A stretch of 64,000 nucleotides of DNA from Moraxella oblonga NBRC 102422. GTDB taxonomy: Bacteria; Pseudomonadota; Gammaproteobacteria; Pseudomonadales; Moraxellaceae. A model generated the notes under the pieces. That model saw only the letters and a program-made list of their open reading frames with translations. It was not told where the DNA came from and did not search any database. Of the stretch, positions 17,259 through 25,166 are shown in pieces (the stretch's first letter is position 1; each line of letters opens with the position of its first letter). The translations under genes were made by a program, and so were the position numbers. Where the stretch lies: contig NZ_BCYQ01000010.1 in the NCBI RefSeq assembly GCF_001598275.1, positions 1 through 64,000 of the forward strand, in the 5' to 3' direction.

Positions 17259-17755
17259 AAGGATTCCGTGATTGTTAGTCCTTTCATGTCATGTGACAAT
17301 GTTAATTCGTTGATTTTTTGACCATGGATAATGAGTGTGTCATCAAGTTCTAAAAGTGGCACTAATACAAAATTACGCAACAAAATCTCTTGATGTGGCA
17401 CAGTCAAGCGGTCGTTTTGGATGGTGTGGTTGCCATAGAGTAAAATATCTACATCAAGACAACGTTCACCCCAATGCCGAAGTCGCACTCGCCCTGCACG
17501 ATTTTCTAGGTTTTGACAAAAGTCCAATAAATCAAGCGGCGCTAGATTTGTGTCTGCTTTTAACACTGCATTGATAAAATCAGGTTGGTCAGTTACGCCA
17601 TAAGCTTTTGATGAGTATAGTGATGATGTGGCGACATTTTTAAAATACTCACTGTTTTTAAAGGCATTTATGGCATTTTTTAAATGCTCTTTGGGTGTGC
17701 CGTGCTCGTTGGCGATATTGCCTCCAAGTCCGATATAACAAGTCGTCCAGTCCAT
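17255..17755 (-). CDS. folK: HPPK, folate biosynthesis pyrophosphokinase
   Basis: FolK transfers pyrophosphate from ATP to 6-hydroxymethyl-7,8-dihydropterin in tetrahydrofolate synthesis. The 166-residue protein has the GLGGN start, the RxWGER...LDVDILLYG motif with the metal-binding Asp pair (about 95-110) and the VPHQEILLRNFVLVPL segment. It lies between pcnB and rapZ, 2 bp behind the pcnB stop and overlapping rapZ by 4 bp; pcnB-folK is the Acinetobacter/Pseudomonas order. Confidence 0.95.
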   Translation of the reverse strand: MDWTTCYIGLGGNIANEHGTPKEHLKNAINAFKNSEYFKNVATSSLYSSKAYGVTDQPDFINAVLKADTNLAPLDLLDFCQNLENRAGRVRLRHWGERCLDVDILLYGNHTIQNDRLTVPHQEILLRNFVLVPLLELDDTLIIHGQKINELTLSHDMKGLTITESL

Positions 17756-17757
17756 GC

Positions 17758-19563
17758 CTATTCTCCTGCTCGTGGTTTGGCATTGGATTTTTTGCGTTTT
17801 TTGGGCTTGTCGGCTTTATTATTTTTTTTGACTTTATCTGTTTTGGTTTTTTTGGGTTTTGTTTTATCGGCTTTGGGTGTCTTTGACGTTGCTTTTTTGT
17901 TTTTTGGTTTATGGTCTTTTTCACCTTTTGCTTTGTCTAATTTATCCTTTTTGGCTTTTTTGGGTTTATCGGATTTGGTGCTGTCCGTGTCTACTGCCGT
18001 AGCTGGCAAATTGTCAGTACCTTGTTGCTCTTTGAGAGAGAGTGTTGATGATGGTTGACGTTTGCGATAACGTTGGGCAGGAATGTATGGCTCATCATTA
18101 GCAAGCAATCGCAAAAAGTCCGCTTCGGTATGGCTAACAGGGGCAAACACTGGCACATCAATGGCGTTATTTGCAATTGGTGTTTGGCGTGGGCGTGGTT
18201 TGGGTGGTGTGTTGTCAGGGTCAGGCATTGTGATTGGGGTGGTTTCGGGTTCAAATACCCCAAAATCCACTCTGACACGGCGGTTTCGGCGAGTGGTTGG
18301 CGCGCCCTTGCCCTCACCAAACTCCTCTATCATCATCGCTTTGCCTGTCTGGCTTTGTACTTGGTATTGTTGCCACCATGCTCCCATGCTGTTTGTCGGT
18401 TCGGATAATGCACAGTCGTCATGATTTTCACGCATGACCAAAAAGTCAAATCCTGCACGGAATTTGGCGTGAGTGGCAAGCGTGGCGATTTCTTTGAGTT
18501 TGGGGTTGACAAGTTTGGGTTGAAATAGCCAAATACCTGCAATAAAATCTTCGGCAAACTTGGGAATGGCGGTTTTGATGCGTTGGTCATTCATGACTTT
18601 TGCGACTGCTTTGGTTTGGGCGTCAAAAAAGTGCAAGCCTTGCTTTTTAAATTTTGCCAACGCGTGCAAATAATTTTCCCACAACAATACCGCATAAAAG
18701 AACGCAGGATTTGCCCCTTTATCTTGGTTAATCCGCTCATCGGTGTTTTTGGCGATAGCCGTCATTAGGGCGGTAGGAGCAGTTGGAGCGTGGTTCATGA
18801 GGGTTTGCATTGCCCCATACTCAAATAAAATGGGCAACAAGGGCGACAAGTAGCCACCGCCAAACATCTTTTGGCTCTCGTCATATAGGCGGTGAGCAGA
18901 GACTTGCTCTAACAAAGCCCAGTTGGTATCGTTGAATTGTTTGGCAAGAGATTTGTCAAAATCAAATCCAAGTTTAGCTTTGAACCGCAACGCTCGTAAT
19001 AGACGGACAGGGTCTTCTTCTATGCGTGTCTTGGCATCACCCAAAAGCCGTAATGTGCCGTTTTTAATGTCATTTACCGCCCCACAAAAATCCAAAACCT
19101 CGCCTTTAATGGGTTGATAATACAACGCATTAATGGAAAAATCTCGGCGAGCAAAATCCTGCTCTATCGTTCCCCAGACGTTATCACGGGTAATCATGCC
19201 TTCATCGGTGGTGTGTGTGTCGTCTTTGGGTGGGGCTCTAAATGTCGCCACCTCAATCAGCTCACGCCCCGAATAGACGTGAGCAAGTTGGAAACGTCTA
19301 CCGATAATGCGACACCGCCCCCCAAAAATCGCTTTAATCTCGTGGGGGCGTGCATTGGTGACCGCATCAAAATCCTTAGGAGCAAGTCCCAAAATGCCGT
19401 CTCGCACTCCACCCCCTACAATGTATGCCTCAAAACCTGCTTTGGTGAGGGTGTTGATAACTTCCACAATGCTATGCGGTAACGAAGATTTGGACAGTCC
19501 AAGTGATTTGGCACTATGGCGTGTGGGTGTTAATTTGTGTTTTTTGGGTAAGCGTGTCGCCAC
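17758..19563 (-). CDS. pcnB: Poly(A) polymerase with long lysine-rich tail
   Basis: PcnB adds 3' poly(A) tails that speed RNA decay. The 601-residue protein has the class-II nucleotidyltransferase head: VGGGVRD at about 49-55 and the catalytic Asp-Phe-Asp at 64-66, then ARRDFSINALYY and the RLLRALRFKAKLGF segment of the neck. After the conserved body come Arg-rich residues with Gly-Arg-Pro and a tail of about 70 residues that is mostly Lys, Pro, Asp and Thr (about 530-601). Escherichia coli PcnB is near 465 residues, so the tail is a lineage extension, likely nonspecific RNA binding. It leads pcnB-folK-rapZ. Confidence 0.95.
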   Translation of the reverse strand: MATRLPKKHKLTPTRHSAKSLGLSKSSLPHSIVEVINTLTKAGFEAYIVGGGVRDGILGLAPKDFDAVTNARPHEIKAIFGGRCRIIGRRFQLAHVYSGRELIEVATFRAPPKDDTHTTDEGMITRDNVWGTIEQDFARRDFSINALYYQPIKGEVLDFCGAVNDIKNGTLRLLGDAKTRIEEDPVRLLRALRFKAKLGFDFDKSLAKQFNDTNWALLEQVSAHRLYDESQKMFGGGYLSPLLPILFEYGAMQTLMNHAPTAPTALMTAIAKNTDERINQDKGANPAFFYAVLLWENYLHALAKFKKQGLHFFDAQTKAVAKVMNDQRIKTAIPKFAEDFIAGIWLFQPKLVNPKLKEIATLATHAKFRAGFDFLVMRENHDDCALSEPTNSMGAWWQQYQVQSQTGKAMMIEEFGEGKGAPTTRRNRRVRVDFGVFEPETTPITMPDPDNTPPKPRPRQTPIANNAIDVPVFAPVSHTEADFLRLLANDEPYIPAQRYRKRQPSSTLSLKEQQGTDNLPATAVDTDSTKSDKPKKAKKDKLDKAKGEKDHKPKNKKATSKTPKADKTKPKKTKTDKVKKNNKADKPKKRKKSNAKPRAGE

Positions 19564-19635
19564 CGTTGATTCTCCAAATGTTTTTTTAAATATTATTTTA
19601 GATTGGTTTATTGTACCTTGTCTTTATCAAAAAAG

Positions 19636-19983
19636 CTAATATACTGTGAGCCGATGTCGGTTTTTTTCTAGGGTTTTTTGACCTATGCCTTTAACTTTTG
19701 TCAAATCATCTACACTCTCAAACCGCCCAAACATTTCACGATAGTTCACGATAGCCACAGCAGTTTTTGCACCAACACCTGTCAGTGTCGCAAGTTCACC
19801 CACGCTGGCGGTGTTGATGTTTACTCGCTCGCCACGCACTTTTTGGGTGGTTTGTTCGCTGATGAGTGCTTGATAGGCGAGTTTGGGGTCAGCGTAGCAT
19901 TGGTTGGCGTGGGCATGGTTTATCATCATGCCAAAGATAAGTATGCCAAGAGATTTATGGAATTTCATCATCAGTATCATCAT
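19636..19983 (-). CDS. comEA: ComEA-like competence DNA-binding protein
   Basis: ComEA-like proteins bind incoming DNA in the periplasm and act as a ratchet in natural transformation. The 115-residue product has a short signal peptide (cleavage near Ala-His-Ala-Asn) and then two helix-hairpin-helix motifs: VNINTASVGELATLTGVG and, after the GRFESVDDLTKV linker, KGIGQKTLEKNR. I take the ATG at 19983, which overlaps the stop of the upstream gene; ATGs at 19971 and 19968 are alternatives that shorten the n-region. Together with dprA it shows that the organism carries natural-competence functions. Confidence 0.85.
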   Translation of the reverse strand: MMILMMKFHKSLGILIFGMMINHAHANQCYADPKLAYQALISEQTTQKVRGERVNINTASVGELATLTGVGAKTAVAIVNYREMFGRFESVDDLTKVKGIGQKTLEKNRHRLTVY

Positions 19984-21638
19984 AAAGGGCGATAAAAAAT
20001 ATCGCCAAATTCGGTGTGTACTGCTACTGCATACCAAAAATGGTTGTTTGGTAATTGTGATTTATCATCAACGGCTCGCCATGCTTTATTGGCTTCGTCA
20101 TAATAGACCCATTTAAAAGAAATGGCTTTAATCTCAAAACCATTTGGGTGCGTTGTGAGTAATTCTTTATTATTGCCATTGACAAAGGTTTCATTATTGG
20201 GGTTGGCAATGATGTTTTTGTTAAAAATATGAGCAAATTCTTCCAATGCCAACAAAGGTGTATCGGTTTTTCTGTCAATCATATATAAATATTGCTCATT
20301 GCCCCAAATACGGTCAAATTTGGGCATTGCCAGTACATAATAATCCGATGAACACCATAAATGATAACTTCTCAAATCATGATGTTTGTGTTTAAAAAAT
20401 CCATCATTGATATGAATGTTATCACCAATCACCTCAAAATGACAATCGCTGTTTTTACCGCTTTTATGAAAGGGTGAATTTTTACTAAAAATATTAGTTA
20501 ATTGTTCATCTTTTAACGCATTGCTTGCTCGTCTTTGTTCTTTGGTGAGTTTATTGTTAAATTCATCATCATGTATCACGATGTCATCATGGCCGATGAG
20601 TAAATGATGATAGAGTTTAAATTTATCTTTTATCATGTGATGATAATCGGGGTGAAATTCTTGGGTTTTATTATAAAATTTGTCATAAGTATCTATTTTA
20701 TGACTGCTGGCACGCCAAAGACTTGCTTTATTTTCGTCCAATAATTCATAATCAATCCGTGTGTCGGTGCGATTGATGTTAAGATAATAATTGGGCTGTT
20801 TTGCTAAGGATTGTTTTATCATGTTGGGACAATGATACTTAAAACAAACGTCATAATGACGATATAGAAATCCATTCACCTGATAATTTTGTAAAATATC
20901 AACATCATCAGGCTCTACGGCTGGGTTTTGATTAAGTTCAATGACAGTATCGTAATCCACCTTAACATCAGGCAATGGCACATAAGGAATACCAGATGGT
21001 TGATGATTGGTATATAAAATATACTTATTAAAATATTTTTCTTTTTCTAATTCATTGGCGGTTAGGTATTTTTGGTATTGCAAATAACCAATTGCTCCAT
21101 ATCCCAACACAAATAACACAATAAATACACGATAGTTGATTTCAATTAAAAACACTTTTAGAATATGATGAATAGGCAAAATAACAAACGCACAAAAAAT
21201 CCAGTAGTGCGAATGATAAATGTCATTGCCAAAATACTGTTTAAACTTCCAGTCAGACATTGTTGGAAAAGCGTGGATAAAGAATGCAAACAACACAAAT
21301 GCAAAAATAATTGTCATTATGTGCTTTATGTCATGAATTGGACTGCAATCATCTTGATTGACTAGACCTAACAATAACAAAACAGGATAAATATATAATC
21401 CCAATGACAAGATTGCTAATAAGATATATCCTTCCCACAACATCTGAAAAGCAAGAACCATTGGATAAAATGCAGACATCGAAATTATGTCAAAAGCCCA
21501 ATCTTTTCCTTCCAACAATAATAAAATATTTGGCAATAACATGCCTATTAAAAACCAAAATAACGATATTAATGCCACTGCTAAATTATTGTTTTTATTT
21601 AGGTGATTGTAAAATTGTTTAATGGTGTTATTTGGCAT
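19980..21638 (-). CDS. Large membrane protein of unknown function
   Basis: The 552-residue product starts at an ATG with a strong AGGAGA site 6 bp upstream (21638); the ORF could extend to 21683 but that part overlaps mazG. The first 210 residues hold five or six predicted membrane helices, followed by about 340 soluble residues rich in Asn, Asp, His, Lys and Tyr, including many His-His pairs. I do not recognise a domain. The gene is visibly AT-richer than mazG or pcnB, which suggests acquisition. It begins 15 bp after mazG stops and overlaps comEA by 4 bp, so all three may share a transcript. Confidence 0.75.
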   Translation of the reverse strand: MPNNTIKQFYNHLNKNNNLAVALISLFWFLIGMLLPNILLLLEGKDWAFDIISMSAFYPMVLAFQMLWEGYILLAILSLGLYIYPVLLLLGLVNQDDCSPIHDIKHIMTIIFAFVLFAFFIHAFPTMSDWKFKQYFGNDIYHSHYWIFCAFVILPIHHILKVFLIEINYRVFIVLFVLGYGAIGYLQYQKYLTANELEKEKYFNKYILYTNHQPSGIPYVPLPDVKVDYDTVIELNQNPAVEPDDVDILQNYQVNGFLYRHYDVCFKYHCPNMIKQSLAKQPNYYLNINRTDTRIDYELLDENKASLWRASSHKIDTYDKFYNKTQEFHPDYHHMIKDKFKLYHHLLIGHDDIVIHDDEFNNKLTKEQRRASNALKDEQLTNIFSKNSPFHKSGKNSDCHFEVIGDNIHINDGFFKHKHHDLRSYHLWCSSDYYVLAMPKFDRIWGNEQYLYMIDRKTDTPLLALEEFAHIFNKNIIANPNNETFVNGNNKELLTTHPNGFEIKAISFKWVYYDEANKAWRAVDDKSQLPNNHFWYAVAVHTEFGDIFYRPL

Positions 21639-21652
21639 TTTATGTCTCCTAA

Positions 21653-22477
21653 TTATTTCTCCAATTCCTTTGCCATTTCCCAAAACTTATCCATTTCTTT
21701 TAAATCCACTTCATCAAAACTTTTGCCACTTTCAATCAAAGATGTCTCCACAAAGGCAAAACGTCTTTTAAATTTGGCATTGGCGTTTTGTAATGCCATT
21801 TCAGCATCCACGCCCACATGACGAGCTAGATTGGATAGGACAAATAACACATCGCCCAATTCATTGGCGATTTTGGCTTTTTGGGCGGTGGTCAATTCAT
21901 CGTGTTTATATTGAAAATCATTCGGGGGTAATTCGGCTTTTAATTCGCCCAATTCTTCGTTTAATTTATCCAATACCCCACCCAGATTATCCCAATCAAA
22001 ACCCACTTTGCCTGCTTGTTTTTGTAAATTTTGGGCGGTCATGAGTGCCGTGCCTGATTTGACTTCGGACAATAGGCGTTTTGGGCGGTCTTTGTTTTCA
22101 AGGGCTTTGATTTCGTCCCAGCGTTTTTTGACGTCTTCGTCCGTACGCAGATTTTCTTTGTCAAAGACGTGGGGGTGTCGTCTTATTAATTTTTCCATTA
22201 AAGTATAAATCACATCGCCCATGTCAAATCGCCCTTGCTCACAGTACAGATGTGCATGAAAAACCACTTGCAGTAACACATCACCAAGCTCGCCTTTGAT
22301 GTCGTCTGTGGCAAGCAAGCTTTTATCATCATTAGCAATGGCATCTACAAGCTCAAATACCTCTTCAATGGCGTATTTTTGCAAACTGTTGTTAGTCTGT
22401 TTGGCGTCCCATGGGCAGTCGGTGCGTAGGCGTGCCATGAGTGTGAGTAAGTCGTGGAAGTTGTGGCTGGGATTCAT
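21653..22477 (-). CDS. mazG: Nucleoside triphosphate pyrophosphohydrolase MazG
   Basis: MazG hydrolyses NTPs, including aberrant ones and possibly ppGpp precursors, to NMP and pyrophosphate. The 274-residue protein has two MazG domains: LRTDCPWDAKQT start, the Glu-Glu-x2-Glu metal motif AIEEVFELVDAI near 35, KGELGDVLLQVVFHA near 65, and a second ELGELKAEL and NELGDVLFVLSNLARH set. Slightly longer than the Escherichia coli protein (263). Confidence 0.95.
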   Translation of the reverse strand: MNPSHNFHDLLTLMARLRTDCPWDAKQTNNSLQKYAIEEVFELVDAIANDDKSLLATDDIKGELGDVLLQVVFHAHLYCEQGRFDMGDVIYTLMEKLIRRHPHVFDKENLRTDEDVKKRWDEIKALENKDRPKRLLSEVKSGTALMTAQNLQKQAGKVGFDWDNLGGVLDKLNEELGELKAELPPNDFQYKHDELTTAQKAKIANELGDVLFVLSNLARHVGVDAEMALQNANAKFKRRFAFVETSLIESGKSFDEVDLKEMDKFWEMAKELEK

Positions 22478-22562
22478 GTGTATTTGTGTTTTGAAAAGTT
22501 TTAAAGTTTCATTATATCATGATGTAATAGCAAAAGACCATTTGATTTATTTGGAGATGGGC

Positions 22563-23063
22563 ATGAATAATGAAGCTAATTTGTATTTGATTTTTGAAAC
22601 TTTATTTACTCAAAAGAAATATGCTGAATATATTCGTTATTTTGTAGAAAACCAAGAGCAATATAAGCGTGCCACCACTTTGGATAATGAAAAAAAATTA
22701 CAAATTCTTAATTGGTTGGCAGAGTCATTTATCCAAGAAAAGGATTTGGTGCAAGCCAAACGGTTTTTTGATTATTTGATTAAGGTTGCCCCACATGATA
22801 GCCGTGCTTATTTGGGCTTAATAAATCTGATGAAAGATGAGAAAAATTGGCAAGAATTAATTGGGGTGTGTCAGTTGACTCAAACGTATTGCCCAAACCT
22901 TTGGCATTCCTACTGGTGGGCAGGTCATGCTTATAAAAGTTTGTGTGAGTATGATAAGACAGAAACTGAATTTAATCGTTTGATTGAATTGTTTCCCAAA
23001 AATCCCAAAGGGCGTGAAGGTTTAACCCAGCTTGCCCAATCTCAACAAAATAACAATAACTAA
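22563..23063 (+). CDS. Small TPR-like protein
   Basis: The 166-residue product starts at ATG 22563 with GGAG 6 bp upstream; the open frame runs further upstream but that part is antisense to mazG. Helical pairs such as LNWLAESFIQEKDLVQAKRFFDYL and AGHAYKSLCEYDKTETEF match TPR units, three to four in all, ending in an Asn-rich tail. No signal peptide is visible, so it is likely cytosolic. Partner unknown. It precedes dapB by 57 bp on the same strand. Confidence 0.75.
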   Translation: MNNEANLYLIFETLFTQKKYAEYIRYFVENQEQYKRATTLDNEKKLQILNWLAESFIQEKDLVQAKRFFDYLIKVAPHDSRAYLGLINLMKDEKNWQELIGVCQLTQTYCPNLWHSYWWAGHAYKSLCEYDKTETEFNRLIELFPKNPKGREGLTQLAQSQQNNNN

Positions 23064-23120
23064 TGCACCTTCTCCATTTTTTCGGTATAATCATCTGATG
23101 TTTATCAAAAGGAGCAAATC

Positions 23121-23915
23121 ATGACACTAAACATCGCCATCATGGGTGCGTCAGGTCGCATGGGACGTATGCTTGTCCAATCCACCCTTGAAAATGCCAA
23201 AACCAATCTTTCGGGGGCTTTTGTGCGTTCGGTATCTAGCTTGATTGGGGTGGATGCTGGTGAGTTTGTTGGTATGGGTAAATGTGGTGTGGCACTCTCC
23301 ACGCTTGATTTGTCAGGTGTGGATGTACTTATTGATTTTAGTTTACCCGATGCCCTAGACGAAGTGTTACAAGCGTGTATCAATCATAAAGTACCACTTG
23401 TTATGGGAGTAACAGGGTTAAGCGAAGCCCAAGAAGCCAAGCTTTATGAGGCAAGTAAACTCATTCCTATTGTCTATGCGGGCAACTATTCTACGGGCGT
23501 AAATTTATCCCTAAACCTACTTACTACCACCGCCAAAGTTTTGGGACTTGATGCTGATGTTGAGATTGTGGAGCATCATCACAAACACAAACTGGATGCT
23601 CCGTCTGGTACAGCACTCATGATGGCAAATGCGGTGGCGACCGCTCGTGGTCAATCACTCAAAACATCAGCCGTCTATGGGCGACACGGTCAAGCCAAAC
23701 GTGGTGAGGGGCAGATTGGCATTCATGCAGTACGTGGTGGTGAGATTGTGGGTGAGCATACGGTTGAGTTTATCATGAATGGTGAAATCATTGAGATTAC
23801 ACATAAAGCCCAAAGTCGCATGACATTTGCTAATGGGGCGGTGCGTGCAGGGATTTGGCTTGCCAAGCAACCTGTGGGAATGTACGATATGCAGGACGTG
23901 CTTGGTTTGAAATGA
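23121..23915 (+). CDS. dapB: 4-hydroxy-tetrahydrodipicolinate reductase
   Basis: DapB reduces hydroxytetrahydrodipicolinate with NAD(P)H in lysine and diaminopimelate synthesis. The 264-residue protein has the GASGRMGR nucleotide loop at 9-16, the catalytic EHHHKHKLDAPSGTA segment near 152-166 and the GEGQIGIHAVRGGEIVGEHTV segment. AAGGAG lies 7 bp before the ATG. A terminator follows immediately. Confidence 0.97.
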   Translation: MTLNIAIMGASGRMGRMLVQSTLENAKTNLSGAFVRSVSSLIGVDAGEFVGMGKCGVALSTLDLSGVDVLIDFSLPDALDEVLQACINHKVPLVMGVTGLSEAQEAKLYEASKLIPIVYAGNYSTGVNLSLNLLTTTAKVLGLDADVEIVEHHHKHKLDAPSGTALMMANAVATARGQSLKTSAVYGRHGQAKRGEGQIGIHAVRGGEIVGEHTVEFIMNGEIIEITHKAQSRMTFANGAVRAGIWLAKQPVGMYDMQDVLGLK

Positions 23916-23926
23916 TTTGATTATTT

Positions 23927-23963
23927 ATGCCACCATATGATAAGTGTGGTGGCATGTTTTTTT
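23927..23963 (+). terminator. Rho-independent terminator after dapB
   Basis: Arms ATGCCACC and GGTGGCAT pair with a 13-nt loop, followed by G and seven T, ending 12 bp before the next ATG. The next gene therefore depends on its own promoter or on read-through. Confidence 0.85.
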
Positions 23964-23975
23964 GATGATAATTTT

Positions 23976-24719
23976 ATGAAAAAATCTTTTCTTATCGTTT
24001 TGCTCTCTTTGTCTGTACTGACACACGCCCAAGACCAAAAAATCTATGTCATACACACTTATGGCGACCCTGCCATTTTAGACATCGTCCAAGACGAGCT
24101 TGGAGATAGGGGCGTGGCACGACTGTATCAAGACAGACTCATCATCAAGTCAACCTATGATGATTATATGCGTGTGTCGGCATTGGTTAATCAAATAGAT
24201 GTTGCTCCCCAACCTTTAACGGTGTCATTGGCACTTGACAATAAAACCACCCAAAGCAATCAAGGTGGTTATGTCAATGTAGGTATTTCTCGGCAAGTTT
24301 GGGTTAATGGGCAATATCATAACGCTCAAAGCCAAAGTGCATCTACCCAAAATTATACCGTCTCAACCTTGTCAGGTTCGCCTGTGTCTATCGGTCAAAG
24401 CACGCTTATGGGGTTGGCAAATTGGCAAACTTACCAACGATATGGCAGACTGTGGGCAAATTTTGGGACGACTTGGGTGGCGTTGAATGATGGTTTTTCT
24501 GCCAAAGCAACCATCATGCCAAACGGTCAAATCCGCATTAATGTCAGCCAATCTACTCGCACAGGTGATTTACAAACCCAAAACTTATCCAGCGACATCA
24601 TGGTCTCTCGTGGACAATGGGTAAAAATTGGTGAACTACGCACTGACAATGCCACAACTGGTAGTTATGGTACACGTCAGTACACTCAAACCATGCCAAT
24701 TTGGATAAGGGTGGATTAA
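23976..24719 (+). CDS. Secreted protein with secretin N-domain-like fold
   Basis: The 247-residue product has a signal peptide (MKKSFLIVLLSLSVLTHAQ, cleavage near Ala18) and an N-terminal portion (about 20-80) with ARLYQDRLIIKST and VSALVNQID patterns that resemble the NolW/secretin N domain: a strand pair and a helix ending in an Asn-Gln-Ile-Asp turn. The following part is rich in Ser, Thr, Gln and Asn and has no secretin pore. It could bind a pilus or secretion secretin, but this is inference. I chose ATG 23976 because it begins a good signal peptide; upstream in-frame codons overlap the dapB terminator. Confidence 0.7.
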   Translation: MKKSFLIVLLSLSVLTHAQDQKIYVIHTYGDPAILDIVQDELGDRGVARLYQDRLIIKSTYDDYMRVSALVNQIDVAPQPLTVSLALDNKTTQSNQGGYVNVGISRQVWVNGQYHNAQSQSASTQNYTVSTLSGSPVSIGQSTLMGLANWQTYQRYGRLWANFGTTWVALNDGFSAKATIMPNGQIRINVSQSTRTGDLQTQNLSSDIMVSRGQWVKIGELRTDNATTGSYGTRQYTQTMPIWIRVD

Positions 24720-24803
24720 AACGGATAAAGTATCCATATATTGTAATATATTGTAAAATAACGCTTATTGATAAGTATTTTCTGTTTTTTTATCCAAAAA
24801 CAC

Positions 24804-24834
24804 TTGTAACGTTTCACCAAATGTGGTTTAATAT
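24804..24834 (+). promoter_or_regulatory. Promoter of HMA-like gene
   Basis: A TTGTAA -35 box (24804-24809) and a TAATAT -10 box (24829-24834) are separated by 19 bp. Transcription from here would give a leader of about 95 nt before the ATG at 24939, long for a 60-residue gene. Confidence 0.5.
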
Positions 24835-24862
24835 ACACGTTTTTATCATTTAACTTTAACTT

Positions 24863-24928
24863 GCCCAACCACATACCTAAGTCTGTGGTTTTTCGCTACA
24901 TCTGATGTAGTGTGGGCGATATGTATCG
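24863..24928 (+). promoter_or_regulatory. Structured three-way-junction leader of HMA-like gene
   Basis: The leader can fold into a closing stem GCCCA/TGGGC (24863-24867 with 24913-24917) that encloses two hairpins: ACCACA/TGTGGT (24868-24873 with 24884-24889) and CTACAT/ATGTAG (24896-24901 with 24905-24910). Just after it, CGAT/ATCG (24917-24920 with 24925-24928) abuts the GGAGA ribosome site, so an alternative fold could mask it. This is pairing read by eye; no known RNA family was recognised. Confidence 0.5.
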
Positions 24929-24938
24929 GAGACTTTCC

Positions 24939-25121
24939 ATGCCACAATCTCAATTCAACGTAACCGTTGCTGACCAAGCTGCTGCTGACGCCCTTGTTGC
25001 CAAGACCGAAGGTGTTGCAGGCGTTAAATTCGTTAACGTAAACCTTGATAAAGGCACTGTTGTTGTAACTCACGGTGACGACTTTGACGAAAATGCTTTT
25101 AAAGCAGCTGCAGGCATCTAA
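24939..25121 (+). CDS. 60-residue HMA-like protein lacking metal cysteines
   Basis: The product (MPQSQFNVTV start, 60 residues) follows the pattern of heavy-metal-associated ferredoxin-like domains: beta-strand FNVTV, helix with AAADALVAKTEGVAGV, strand VKFVNVNL, then KGTVVVTH and a final DFDENAFKAAAGI helix. The Cys-x2-Cys metal motif of copper chaperones is replaced by Ala-Asp-Gln-Ala-Ala. Codons favour highly expressed choices (GCT, GTT, GAC). GGAGA lies 6 bp before the ATG; in-frame codons upstream belong to the leader. A terminator follows, so it is a monocistronic gene. The function is unknown. Confidence 0.75.
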   Translation: MPQSQFNVTVADQAAADALVAKTEGVAGVKFVNVNLDKGTVVVTHGDDFDENAFKAAAGI

Positions 25122-25138
25122 GCCATGCTATTAAGAGA

Positions 25139-25164
25139 AGCATCCAGTTTGGGTGCTTTTTTTA
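25139..25164 (+). terminator. Rho-independent terminator after HMA-like gene
   Basis: Arms AGCATCC and GGGTGCT pair (one T-G wobble) with a 5-nt loop, followed by a long T run, 17 bp after the stop codon; convergent with dprA. Confidence 0.85.
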
Positions 25165-25166
25165 TT

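Noticed and set aside
17684-18590. Several overlapping plus-strand and shifted frames in the pcnB tail
   Set aside because: They are shadows of the Lys-rich coding sequence without ribosome sites.
22296-22562. N-terminal extension of the small TPR protein
   Set aside because: That part is antisense to mazG; the ATG at 22563 has a proper ribosome site and starts the TPR pattern.
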